Source: Microbispora catharanthi (GTDB lineage: Bacteria; Actinomycetota; Actinomycetes; Streptosporangiales; Streptosporangiaceae). From it: 64,000 nt of DNA. Where the stretch lies: positions 1 to 64,000 of the forward strand of contig NZ_VDMA02000025.1 of NCBI RefSeq assembly GCF_006334915.2, read 5' to 3'. The position numbers and the translations under genes are program-made. Numbering within the stretch: the stretch's first letter is position 1; every line of letters begins with the position of its first letter. Of this stretch, positions 1 through 7,713 are shown piece by piece. Below the pieces are notes generated by a model. The model was not told the origin of the DNA, made no database searches, and saw only the letters and a list, made by a program, of their open reading frames with translations.

Positions 1-183
1 GGTCACCCCATCCCTGGTGAACCCCGCATGGCCGAGGAGTTCGGCATCGCCAAGGGCACCGCACGCCGCGTCATCAACGAACTGCTCAAAGCCGGAGACG
101 TCTACACCGTGCTCGGCAAGGGAACCTTCGTCGCCGACCCCGAGACCGGCGGCCCGCCCCGGAGAGACACCGAAGACGAGTGA
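1..183 (+). CDS. GntR-family regulator, C-terminal end only
   Basis: The gene enters from outside the window; 60 codons are present and end in TGA. The translation carries the second half of a GntR winged helix: the G-x-P-I-P-G-E turn, the recognition helix (AEEFGIAKGTARRV) and the wing ending in GKGTFVAD. No effector-binding domain follows, only about 11 charged residues, so the full protein is short, like the KorSA-type GntR repressors of actinomycete integrative elements. It is transcribed towards the convergent replication gene, with a strong hairpin between them. Family assignment is firm; the KorSA-like role is inferred from the neighbouring rep and integrase. Confidence 0.8.
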   Translation, partial: GHPIPGEPRMAEEFGIAKGTARRVINELLKAGDVYTVLGKGTFVADPETGGPPRRDTEDE

Positions 184-210
184 AGGCCCCCGAACGAACC
201 CGGGGGCCTT
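183..210 (+). terminator. Intrinsic hairpin after the GntR gene
   Basis: A perfect 10-bp stem (AAGGCCCCCG / CGGGGGCCTT) with an 8-nt loop starts at the GntR stop codon. There is no long U tract, as is common in high-GC actinomycetes. The stem is symmetric and could also stop transcription arriving from the minus-strand rep gene. Bases 211-381 hold no gene. Confidence 0.8.
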
Positions 211-381
211 CAGCCTTCTATCGGTTGTCAGCGAGACGACGGAAGGCGCACCAAGCGTAGAGCCCACGGGCCGAGGGCAGTAGCGTTCCGCCGTGGCGCC
301 GCCGGCCCAACCGCTTCGCGGCCCTTCGGGTGCCTACGGCATTGCGCCGGCCGCGCCACTCCCGCCCACACATCCCGCCGG

Positions 382-1779
382 TCAGGCAGACTGTCCCCGT
401 TCACGGGCGATCCGGCGCGCGGTGGCGATGCGTTGCCGGATCAGCTCGGCCCACAGGTGTTCGCCGTTCCGGTAACCGCTCCCAGCGAAACGCCACTGAC
501 CGACCGTCACCGTCTCCCGCTCCTCACGAGGAGGCAGGCCCCGCCGTTCCCGCGCCCGCTCGGCCTGGTGATCGGCCCGCACCTGACGCAGCGCGCCGAG
601 AGTGGTCGAGTAGTGGCGGCTCTTGGTCGAGAAGTGGCCCCGATACCCGAGCATGTGCGCCCACTGCCGCAACGGGATCAGCCGAAAGGCCGGATCGTTC
701 ACCAGGGCGAAGCAGGTGTAGATCATGCGCCGGGCATGCTCGGTCACGTCGAGCCGCGCAACGTCGGACACCTCCCGGATCGGCCGGTCCACGGTCCCGG
801 CGGACTCGGCCCCCTTCGTCGCGTACTTGGCGATGTAGGCCGCCACCCGCTGATCCGCGATGCCCTCAAGCGAGGTCGCGACATAGATGGGATCCACGTC
901 GAGCTGCGTCCCCCACCGGCCGACGAACACAGGGTCATCGTCCGGCACAGGGACCGAGACCGCAGCCGCGGTCTCCCGAATCGCCTCCTGGAGCACGGGC
1001 ACGGTCGCCCAGCCCGGCGGACGATCGGACGGACCATCCGGTCCATCGAGACGGATCACCGCGTGAAAGTGGACCAGGCCCCGCACCTGATACTCGGCCA
1101 CCTTGGCGTACGACAGCCGAAGCCGCCGCCGAAGCTCGGCCCGAGAGACGCCGAGATGCCGGGCGAAGGCCGCCGGTAGTGCCTGGGTGAAGCGCCGCCA
1201 CAGCTCACCGGCATGGGCGTTCCACAGGACCGCGTCCCGGTAGTCGTAGCAGTCCACGCAGATCGGTTGCCCGACCTGGGGATCGTCGTCTCTGTGCCGG
1301 ACCCCGCAGCCTTCCGGCCTGCCGTGCTCGCATACCGGGTTGTCCCGCCGGGGACGGCACGGCAGCACCTTGTCCCCCTTCACCCGGCGCGCGTGGACCG
1401 CACCGAACGAGGGGGCCGTGAACGTGGCGAACACGCGGGGATGGGCGCTCACGTCCTCGGGGACGCCCTTGCCACCGCGCAGGCCGGACAGGATCAGGTG
1501 ATAGGTGTCGTCCCGGTAGACCTCCGAGCAGGCCGGGCACCGCGACGCGCGCCGGTTGCCGCACGCGGTCAGCAGGTAGCCGGTCGGCTCGTCGGCCGTC
1601 TGGTAGACGTCCAGCACCTCCAACCCTGAGTCGAAGGTGATCCGGCGTCCCTGTAGCCGGATCGGCTGGGCGCAGCCGCCCGTCGCGCGCACCATCTCCT
1701 GCCACCGGGCGAAGTCCGGCATGGCGGCGCGCTGGGCGGCGGCCAGCACATCGGGGGAGAGGGGAGGGAGTTCGCTCAC
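382..1779 (-). CDS. Replication initiator, RepSA/pSAM2 type
   Basis: A 465-residue protein resembling the replication initiators of actinomycete integrative elements such as pSAM2 RepSA. Two cysteine clusters (CGNRRASRCPAC at about 73-84 and CVDC at about 174) look like zinc-binding sites. A hydrophobic strand with HFH at about 237-239 and tyrosines in AAYIAKYATK at about 313-322 fit the HUH metal site and catalytic tyrosines of rolling-circle nicking enzymes. The GTG start overlaps the stop of the upstream small ORF as GTGA, implying translational coupling; the frame stays open further upstream, but that stretch is antisense-like in composition. It would nick the element's origin when the element is excised. 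Confidence 0.85.
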   Translation of the reverse strand: MSELPPLSPDVLAAAQRAAMPDFARWQEMVRATGGCAQPIRLQGRRITFDSGLEVLDVYQTADEPTGYLLTACGNRRASRCPACSEVYRDDTYHLILSGLRGGKGVPEDVSAHPRVFATFTAPSFGAVHARRVKGDKVLPCRPRRDNPVCEHGRPEGCGVRHRDDDPQVGQPICVDCYDYRDAVLWNAHAGELWRRFTQALPAAFARHLGVSRAELRRRLRLSYAKVAEYQVRGLVHFHAVIRLDGPDGPSDRPPGWATVPVLQEAIRETAAAVSVPVPDDDPVFVGRWGTQLDVDPIYVATSLEGIADQRVAAYIAKYATKGAESAGTVDRPIREVSDVARLDVTEHARRMIYTCFALVNDPAFRLIPLRQWAHMLGYRGHFSTKSRHYSTTLGALRQVRADHQAERARERRGLPPREERETVTVGQWRFAGSGYRNGEHLWAELIRQRIATARRIARERGQSA

Positions 1780-1931
1780 GCGGCGTCCCTCCCGCTGTCG
1801 GAGGCGGTGTCGTGCGCGTCGCCGACGTACTCGGCACCGTGGATGGCGGCCAGCCGCCGCCACTTGTTGACGCCCCACCGGGGTGAGCGTTCGAGCTGCC
1901 GCTTGCACCACTCCTCAGCCAGCGCAGCCAT
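1776..1931 (-). CDS. Small hypothetical protein coupled to rep
   Basis: A 51-residue basic and tryptophan-containing protein whose stop overlaps the rep start (GTGA). The ATG at 1931 has a modest GAGG about 11 nt upstream. A far stronger ribosome binding site, AAAGGAGGT at 1961-1969, is followed 6 nt later by an in-frame CTG at 1955, so translation may begin at CTG and give 59 residues. The frame remains open to an ATG at 2009. No family is recognised. Its place just upstream of rep suggests a replication accessory or a leader that sets rep translation. Confidence 0.5.
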   Translation of the reverse strand: MAALAEEWCKRQLERSPRWGVNKWRRLAAIHGAEYVGDAHDTASDSGRDAA

Positions 1932-2340
1932 TGGACCCAGTTCCTCGGGTACCAGCGGAGACCTCCTTTCCTCGTAGGAAGCCCCCTCGCGCGAACCCGG
2001 GAAAGACAAAGCACCAGCGCAGAGCAGACCGAAGGCAGGTCTGTAGTGCGGTGGTGCTTTCAGCGAGGCGATATGTGGAGTGTTTTATGCGACGGTGAAC
2101 CGGTGAGCACGTCCAGGGGGCCTACCGCTGGGCCGGGTCCCTCCAGCGGAACGGCTTATCTGTTTCGTTGTTTGCCCGGTGGTTCCCCTGTGCTCGAATC
2201 TGTCGCGGCCGGTAGCTCGCTGTTGTGAACGTCTTTCCGCCCTGTCGGGGACGGAGCCCTTGCCCTTTCAGATGTACCACTCGGAGAACGTACCTATCCA
2301 GGTCAGCGTTCCGCGCATGGCCCTTCTCGGGACTGTCCAC

Positions 2341-2390
2341 CGTTGTTCGCTGGCGTTCACTGGCGTCCATTGGCGTTCGCTGGCGTATGT
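2341..2390. repeat. 10-bp tandem repeats (iteron-like)
   Basis: Four consecutive 10-bp units (TGGCGTTCAC, TGGCGTCCAT, TGGCGTTCGC, TGGCGTATGT) occupy 2351-2390, preceded by a partial unit ending GTTCGC. A 10-bp period puts every copy on the same face of the helix. They lie in the 506-bp gap between the integrase stop and the small ORF, a gap that holds no gene I can support. Candidate roles are a replication origin, a transfer locus or a binding site for an excision factor. Confidence 0.6.
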
Positions 2391-2437
2391 CTGCGTAGGG
2401 AGCGGGGGAAGGCAGATGTCCCGCTGAGGTAAGGACG

Positions 2438-3949
2438 TCAGTCCTCCCGCCAGACGGGTTCGAGCGCGTTCGGGTCGAAGTTGCCCCACGACCCCATGCC
2501 CTTGCCCACGGGATGGACGATCACGGCGTGGAACGCCTCCATGACCATCGCGCGCTTCGTGCCCATGGAGAGGCCGCCCTGGTCCTCGGGGAGGTACCAG
2601 CGCCGCCGTATGTCGGCTCCGTCAACGATGCGCCGAGCCCGCTTGCGTTCCTTGGCCGCCGTGTACGCCTGGCCCTCCCGCCGCAACTCGTTGATTCGCT
2701 GCTCAAGCGACGGGACGAGCATGAAGAACAGCTCATTGCTGATCGTGCGCGCGTTCCACTGCCGGGTGAGTTCGGCAAGCTGCTCCTTCGTGTCTTTCAG
2801 CTCTTGCTCACCGGCCCACGGGACGTCCTCCGCGTCCGCGTCGGGGGACTCGTCGAGCTTCGCCAGGACCAGCTCGGATATGAACACGTCCACCCGGTCA
2901 CCGCGCCGTCCGACGCCCCCGCATCCGCCGTCACTCGGTGCGGGACATACGTAGAGGTGAACCCCTCCGCGCGCCGGCCGAACCCGCAGGGGCGCGTTGC
3001 AGATGCCGGTCCCATCGCCCTTGGGCTTGCCGCACCGGAGGATGCCCGACAGGAGGTAGCGGTGCTCGCGCTGATCGAAGCGCATCCCCAGGGCCGCGTA
3101 CTGATCGGCCTTCTCCCGCGAGGTGCGCTCGAAGGCGGCCCGCACGGCAAGTAGCTCGTCGGGGGTGATCAGGGCTTCCCACTTGCCCAGCACCGGATTG
3201 CCGTCCGCGTCACGAACCAGCTCACCGTTGATCTCCCGCCATCCGCAGAGCCGAGGACTGGACAGGGTGGCCCGCAGGGAACGGCGTGACCACTCGTTCC
3301 CCCGTGTCGTACGCACCCCGAGCTGCTGCCATTTCATGACGATCGCGCGCAGAGAGCCCCCGGCGATGATGGCGTCCACCGCCTCACGCAGCAGTGGCCC
3401 CTCTTCGGGATGGATGGTGACGCGATCGGCGAGCCAGCCGAAGGGACGAGGGCCACCCACCGGTACGCCCTGCTCGGCCCGCGCCCGGTGAGAGCGGCGC
3501 ATGCGCCGCTGCATCTTCCGTACTTCCATCTTCGAGATCACGGCCCCGAACAGGCCCATGCTCTCGGTGTCCTCGCTGTAGAGGTCTTTCGGCCCGCGAG
3601 CGTCGGCGAAGACCCGCCCGTCGCGATAGGTGAAGGCTTCCACGAAGCGTTCGTAGTCGCCGGGACGGCGTGCCAGCCGATCCTCGGCGACGATCACCAC
3701 ACCTTCTATAGGTGCCCCGTCCGCGAGGCGTCCGGCGCGCAGCGCCTTGACCATGGCCTCGAAGGCGTCGCGTACGACGTTGGCCTTGGCGGCGGACTTG
3801 TCGTTGTCGGTGAACTCGTGGACGATCGTCCAGCCGAGCCGCCCGGCGGTCTCCCGGTTGACCTTGTGCTGATCCTGTACGCCGTGCTCGTCTCCCCGTC
3901 CGTCTGACGAGATGCGCGCGTACGAGACGACAGGTACAACCTCTGCCAT
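2438..3949 (-). CDS. Large serine recombinase (integrase)
   Basis: A 503-residue large serine integrase. The N-terminal resolvase fold has Y10-A-R12-I-S14, with S14 the likely nucleophile, and the ARRPGDYERF stretch of the catalytic domain. A recombinase domain follows at about 150-270, then a zinc ribbon (LRCGKP, CNAP, YVCP, GCGG) and a charged helical region at about 375-440 with coiled-coil character. This is the usual order for phiC31-like integrases. Its start lies beside the junction with a truncated chitinase gene, as expected for an element integrated by this enzyme. Most characterised AICEs use tyrosine integrases, so a serine enzyme beside a RepSA-type initiator is the less common arrangement. 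Confidence 0.93.
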   Translation of the reverse strand: MAEVVPVVSYARISSDGRGDEHGVQDQHKVNRETAGRLGWTIVHEFTDNDKSAAKANVVRDAFEAMVKALRAGRLADGAPIEGVVIVAEDRLARRPGDYERFVEAFTYRDGRVFADARGPKDLYSEDTESMGLFGAVISKMEVRKMQRRMRRSHRARAEQGVPVGGPRPFGWLADRVTIHPEEGPLLREAVDAIIAGGSLRAIVMKWQQLGVRTTRGNEWSRRSLRATLSSPRLCGWREINGELVRDADGNPVLGKWEALITPDELLAVRAAFERTSREKADQYAALGMRFDQREHRYLLSGILRCGKPKGDGTGICNAPLRVRPARGGVHLYVCPAPSDGGCGGVGRRGDRVDVFISELVLAKLDESPDADAEDVPWAGEQELKDTKEQLAELTRQWNARTISNELFFMLVPSLEQRINELRREGQAYTAAKERKRARRIVDGADIRRRWYLPEDQGGLSMGTKRAMVMEAFHAVIVHPVGKGMGSWGNFDPNALEPVWRED

Positions 3950-3954
3950 GGGGG

Positions 3955-4005
3955 CCTCCTTGAAGTTTGCACTCCAAGGAAGGTTCTAACCATAGATCCC
4001 CCACT
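3955..4005. other. Probable attachment-site junction of the integrated element
   Basis: Between the integrase start and the first TAG of the truncated chitinase frame, element sequence gives way to chromosomal sequence. Chitinase homology runs down to the codons for WGIYG (about 3989-4002) and then ends in TAG at 3986-3988. The crossover dinucleotide of a serine integrase should therefore lie within or next to GATCTATGG on the minus strand. The exact core cannot be fixed without the other end of the element, which lies left of the window. Confidence 0.6.
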
Positions 4006-4126
4006 GAATGAAGTAGGCGACCCGCTTGTAGCGGTCCCCGCCGGTGGTGGCCTGGGCCGCCGCCGCCGCCGGCGCCAGCCCGGCCGCCAGGGTGGCGGCG
4101 ACCGCCACGGCGAAGGTCCTTCTCAT
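3986..4126 (-). pseudogene. GH18 chitinase, N-terminal fragment cut by integration
   Basis: Forty-six codons from an ATG at 4126 encode a signal peptide (MRRTFAVAVAATLAAG with an alanine-rich cleavage region) followed by DRYKRVAYFIQWGIYG. RVAYF..WGIYG is the first beta strand of glycosyl hydrolase family 18 chitinases. The frame then hits TAG just beyond the motif, where homology stops. The remainder of the gene should lie at the other end of the integrated element. The inverted repeat at 4156-4168 would be its promoter-proximal operator. The fragment is too short for the enzyme to work as it stands. Confidence 0.8.
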
Positions 4127-4155
4127 GAGCACGCCGGCCTCCGAGCGCCACTTAT

Positions 4156-4168
4156 AGGAAAGTTTCCT
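4156..4168 (-). promoter_or_regulatory. AGGAAA-G-TTTCCT inverted repeat upstream of the chitinase fragment
   Basis: A 6-bp perfect inverted repeat with a 1-nt spacer lies 30 bp upstream of the chitinase ATG in an AT-rich patch. From memory, similar AGGAAA/TTTCCT palindromes occur before secreted chitosanase and chitinase genes of actinomycetes and bind ROK-type repressors such as CsnR. Assignment to a particular regulator is inference. Confidence 0.45.
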
Positions 4169-4334
4169 GTAAATTGTCGCGATCGTAGACCCCGGTGATC
4201 AGGGCGTCAATGGGCAGCGCCCGTGTGACGGCGGACCGGAGACCGGGCCGGGGGCCGGCGCCGCGCGGCGCGACCACGCGGCCAAGGCCTCCATCCGCAC
4301 CCCGCTCGGGCGCTGCCGGGCGAACGGTGACGGG

Positions 4335-5225
4335 TCAAGGATGCATGAGGAGCAGCGGGTCGCAGGTGTCGGTTCCGGCCAGCTGGGGGTTGTTCGGGTC
4401 CTTCAAGCCCTTCTCGCTGTTGATGATGTAATAGCCTCCGGCGGCCCGGGGTATCACGATCAGCGTTTGATACTGCATGAGCGCCTGAGCCTGGGCGGTG
4501 GTCCCTCCATGTCCAAGAGAGCGCTTCAGCATGGTCCTGAGCATGGCGAAGAGATTGTCGTGGTGGAATCCCGGCCAGATGAGCACTCGGTAGGTGTGTG
4601 GGATGATCCCGAGATTCTGGCTGAGGCCGCGGATCGACACGCGCGAGTTCGCCCAATTTGCCACGGTTCTGGCGGCCAAGTTGTCCTGGGCGGCGAGGTC
4701 ATGCCAGGACTCCCATCGCGCCCGTGCCATATGAATGTGCAGCTGGTTGAAACCTCGGGCCTGCTTTGAATTGATTCCCAATCCCACGGGGGCGGGAACT
4801 ACGGTGGGAGGCTTGGTGGCATAATAGTTCGCGGCACTCCAATAATTCGGCGCACTGCTGCCGCAGATCCAGGAACACTCGATGCCGCTGATCCGCTGAG
4901 TGGGGACGAGAATGTAGTTGGCGTACTTCTTCTTGCTCTTGGTGCCGCCCATCACCACGTAGTCGGCATGGTTCTGCCGGCAGGTGTTGTTACTGTGGCA
5001 CTTCTGGCTGAGCCGCCAGAGAGAGTCCGAGTCGCCGATCTTGCCGCACTCCTTGGGGTCGGGCCCTTTGGCGAGTTCCAAAGAAGGCGCGGCCAACGCG
5101 TGCTCGGCACCGGAAAGAATGCCTACACCCGCGAGCACGCTGGTGCCCGCCAGGCTGGAGAACTGGATGAACCGGCGTCGCGTCAGCTCGCTCGCCTCGT
5201 CGTTCGCCCGGTCGCTGTCACGCAT
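4335..5225 (-). CDS. CDP-diacylglycerol pyrophosphatase-like protein, Tat-exported
   Basis: A 296-residue protein with a twin-arginine signal (TRRRFIQFSSLAG, residues 15-27, then a hydrophobic run and an A-x-A site near 45). The mature part matches the Cdh family of the HIT superfamily: YILVPTQRISGIE at about 104-116, PNYW at 126-129, the GINSKQARGFNQLHIH core at about 150-165, with H163 and H165 as catalytic-type histidines. Cdh hydrolyses CDP-diacylglycerol to CMP and phosphatidate. Several cysteine pairs (C60, C76, C82, C117, C121) suggest disulfides after folded export. The gene stands alone between the element junction and hemW. Substrate is inferred from the family only. Confidence 0.8.
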   Translation of the reverse strand: MRDSDRANDEASELTRRRFIQFSSLAGTSVLAGVGILSGAEHALAAPSLELAKGPDPKECGKIGDSDSLWRLSQKCHSNNTCRQNHADYVVMGGTKSKKKYANYILVPTQRISGIECSWICGSSAPNYWSAANYYATKPPTVVPAPVGLGINSKQARGFNQLHIHMARARWESWHDLAAQDNLAARTVANWANSRVSIRGLSQNLGIIPHTYRVLIWPGFHHDNLFAMLRTMLKRSLGHGGTTAQAQALMQYQTLIVIPRAAGGYYIINSEKGLKDPNNPQLAGTDTCDPLLLMHP

Positions 5226-5671
5226 GATTACCCCCGATAACCCGCACCCTGAAGCCGCCTGTCACGATCTGTGCATGCACTGCGGCTCCGGTCGTCTGTG
5301 AGACCGGATTCAAAGATCGGCGCACTCGGCCGGGTTGATCCCCTTTCTGGCGGCCGGTAAAAGCCGCTGGCGTAGCCTTGAATTTCTCCTGGAAAGATCG
5401 AAACACTGCCCCCGGGTGCTTCGGGAATCGCCGGATGTTCCGCTCCCGGGCGTGCACGGCGACTGACCTCGAAGAAGGCAGTCATTTGTCATGGAGTTGC
5501 GCGGCGGCCGGGCGGACGCGCATTAGAATAATCGGCCACGACAAACTCTGTGATATTCGGATGAGTGCGACAAAGGTGGATAGGGTGGCGATTTACTGAT
5601 GGGGATTGGTCTGGGATCCGAGTGACCGGGGGCGTCGGGGGCAGGGCGCGAGTGGCGGCAGACTGGAGAGC
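5226..5671. other. Intergenic region without a supported gene
   Basis: These 446 bases separate the divergent Cdh-like gene and hemW and are less GC-rich than their surroundings. A 73-codon plus-strand frame at 5378-5599 lacks actinomycete codon bias and any recognisable motif. Promoters for both flanking genes must lie here, but no clear -35/-10 pair or operator stands out. Confidence 0.5.
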
Positions 5672-6892
5672 GTGCCTTCAGTACTTCCCGACGGCGATCC
5701 CGTCCCCGTGAGCGGCGAGCTGCCGTCCGAGGCTCTCGACGGGCTCGGCTCCCGTCCGTTCGGCTTCTACGTCCACGTGCCGTTCTGCGCGACGCGCTGC
5801 GGCTACTGCGACTTCAACACCTACACGGCGGCCGAGCTGGGCCCCGGCGCCGCGCAGCGCGACTACGCCGCCACCGCGGTCGAGGAGATACGGCTCGCCC
5901 GGCGCGTGCTGGGAGACGCCGCGCCGCCCGTGGAGACCGTCTTCTTCGGCGGAGGCACTCCGACCCTGCTGCCCGCCGCCGACCTCGTACTGATCCTCGA
6001 CGCGATCGGCGAGGAGTTCGGCCTACGGCCGGACGCCGAGGTGACGACCGAGGCCAACCCCGAGTCGGTGGACCCGACCTACTTGAAGGAGCTGCGGGCG
6101 GGCGGGTTCACCCGCGTGAGCTTCGGCATGCAGAGCGCGGGCGAGCACGTCCTCGCCGTACTCGACCGGCGGCACACCCCCGGCCGGCCCGCCGAGGCCG
6201 TACGGGAGGCCCGAGCGGCCGGGTTCGAGCACGTCAACCTCGATCTGATCTACGGCACGCCGGGGGAGAGCGACGACGACTGGCGGGCCTCGCTGGAGGC
6301 CGCGCTGGCCGCCGGGCCCGACCACGTCTCGGCGTACTCCCTGATCGTCGAGGACGGCACCCGGCTCGCCGCCCGGATCCGACGCGGCGAGCTGCCGATG
6401 CCGGACGACGACGTGGCGGCCGACCGCTACCTGATCGCCGAGGAGCTGCTGACGGCCGCGGGCCTGAGCTGGTACGAGATCTCCAACTGGGCGGCGGGAG
6501 ACGAGGCCCGCTGCCGCCACAACCTGCTGTACTGGACCGGCGGCGACTGGTGGGGGGCCGGACCGGGGGCGCACAGTCACGTCGGCGGCACCCGCTGGTG
6601 GAACGTCAAGCACCCCGCGGCGTACGCCGCCCGCCTCGCGGCCGGGACCTCGCCCGCGCACGCCCGTGAGGTGCTGCCGGCGGAGGACAGGGCCGTCGAG
6701 CGGGTAATGCTGGAGCTGCGCCTCGCCTCGGGCTTCCCGCTCGCCGACCTCGCCCCCCAGGCGCGTACGGCGTGCGCGCGGGCGCTGGCGGACGGGCTGC
6801 TGGAGGTGGAGGCGTTCAAGGCGGGCCTCGCCGTGCTCACGCTGCGCGGCAGGCTGCTCGCCGACGCCGTGGTGCGGGACCTGACCGTCTAA
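5672..6892 (+). CDS. hemW: HemW, radical SAM heme chaperone
   Basis: A 406-residue radical SAM protein of the HemW (formerly HemN-like) family. The 4Fe-4S ligands are C39, C43 and C46 in FCATRCGYCDF, followed by the FFGGGTPTLL strand and the FGMQSAGE segment of the barrel. The extended CxxxCxxCxF signature with the preceding HVPF marks HemW rather than true coproporphyrinogen dehydrogenase; HemW delivers heme to respiratory proteins. The GTG at 5672 is chosen because GGAG precedes it and the 22 residues upstream are low-complexity. Its 3' end overlaps the convergent DUF3097 gene by 4 bp. In actinomycetes it usually sits just before hrcA-dnaJ, as here. Confidence 0.92.
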   Translation: MPSVLPDGDPVPVSGELPSEALDGLGSRPFGFYVHVPFCATRCGYCDFNTYTAAELGPGAAQRDYAATAVEEIRLARRVLGDAAPPVETVFFGGGTPTLLPAADLVLILDAIGEEFGLRPDAEVTTEANPESVDPTYLKELRAGGFTRVSFGMQSAGEHVLAVLDRRHTPGRPAEAVREARAAGFEHVNLDLIYGTPGESDDDWRASLEAALAAGPDHVSAYSLIVEDGTRLAARIRRGELPMPDDDVAADRYLIAEELLTAAGLSWYEISNWAAGDEARCRHNLLYWTGGDWWGAGPGAHSHVGGTRWWNVKHPAAYAARLAAGTSPAHAREVLPAEDRAVERVMLELRLASGFPLADLAPQARTACARALADGLLEVEAFKAGLAVLTLRGRLLADAVVRDLTV

Positions 6893-7695
6893 GCCGGAGC
6901 CGTGACGAAGTCGATCAGTTCCTCCACGCGGCCGAGCAGTTCGGGCTCCAGGTCGGCGTAGGTCGTGACCCGGCCCAGGATGTGCCGCCACGCCTCCTGG
7001 GGGTCCATCCGCCAGCCGAGGGCCGCGATCACGCCCTCCTTCCAGGGCACCCCGCGTGGCACGTCCGGCCAGGCGGGGATGCCGAGCACCCGGGGCTTGA
7101 CCGCCTGCCAGATGTCCACGAACGGATGCCCGACGACGAGCACGTCGTCGCCGGACACCCGGGCGGCGATGCGGCTCTCCTTCGAGCCGGGCACCAGGTG
7201 GTCCACGAGCACGCCGAGCCGCCTGCCCGGCTCGGGGCCGAACTCCTCGACGATGGCCGGGAGGTCGTCCACGCCCTCCAGGTATTCGACGACGACCCCC
7301 TCCACCCGCAGGTCGTGTCCCCAGATCCGCTCCACCAGCGAGGCGTCGTGGACGCCCTCGACGTAGATGCGGCTCTCCCTGGCGACCTGCGCGCGCAGGC
7401 CCCCGACCGCGATCGACCCCGAGGCGCTCCGCAGCGGCCCCTTCGGACCGGCCTGGGGGCGCACCAGCGTCACCGGTTCGCCGTCGAGGAGGAATCCGGC
7501 GGGCGTCAGCGGGAACACCCGCCGCCGGCCGAACCGGTCCTCCAGCGTCACGGCCTCCTTGTCGCAGGCCACCACCGCGCCGCAGAAGCGGCCCTCGGCG
7601 TCCTCGACCACGAGGTCGGGCTCGGCCGGGATCTCGGGGATCTGCCCCCGCCGTGGCCGCCGCCAGTCTCCGGAAAGCACGTCCCGCCCGTACAT
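6889..7695 (-). CDS. DUF3097 family protein
   Basis: A 268-residue soluble protein matching the actinobacterial DUF3097 family: N-terminal YGRDVLSGDWRRPRRG, central SRIYVEGVHDASLVERIWGHDLR, and GVLVDHLVPGSKESRIA. The VEGVHDA and LVDHL segments resemble Toprim-like folds, which is my impression and not an established function. It is encoded convergently to hemW with a 4-bp overlap of stop codons. Conservation next to hemW and hrcA across actinomycetes is known to me only as a general pattern. No reaction can be assigned. Confidence 0.8.
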   Translation of the reverse strand: MYGRDVLSGDWRRPRRGQIPEIPAEPDLVVEDAEGRFCGAVVACDKEAVTLEDRFGRRRVFPLTPAGFLLDGEPVTLVRPQAGPKGPLRSASGSIAVGGLRAQVARESRIYVEGVHDASLVERIWGHDLRVEGVVVEYLEGVDDLPAIVEEFGPEPGRRLGVLVDHLVPGSKESRIAARVSGDDVLVVGHPFVDIWQAVKPRVLGIPAWPDVPRGVPWKEGVIAALGWRMDPQEAWRHILGRVTTYADLEPELLGRVEELIDFVTAPA

Positions 7696-7713
7696 GCGGG
7701 GAACGCTAGCAAA

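Noticed and set aside
5378-5599. 73-codon ORF upstream of hemW
   Set aside because: It lacks codon bias, a ribosome binding site and any recognisable motif, and it covers the likely promoter area.
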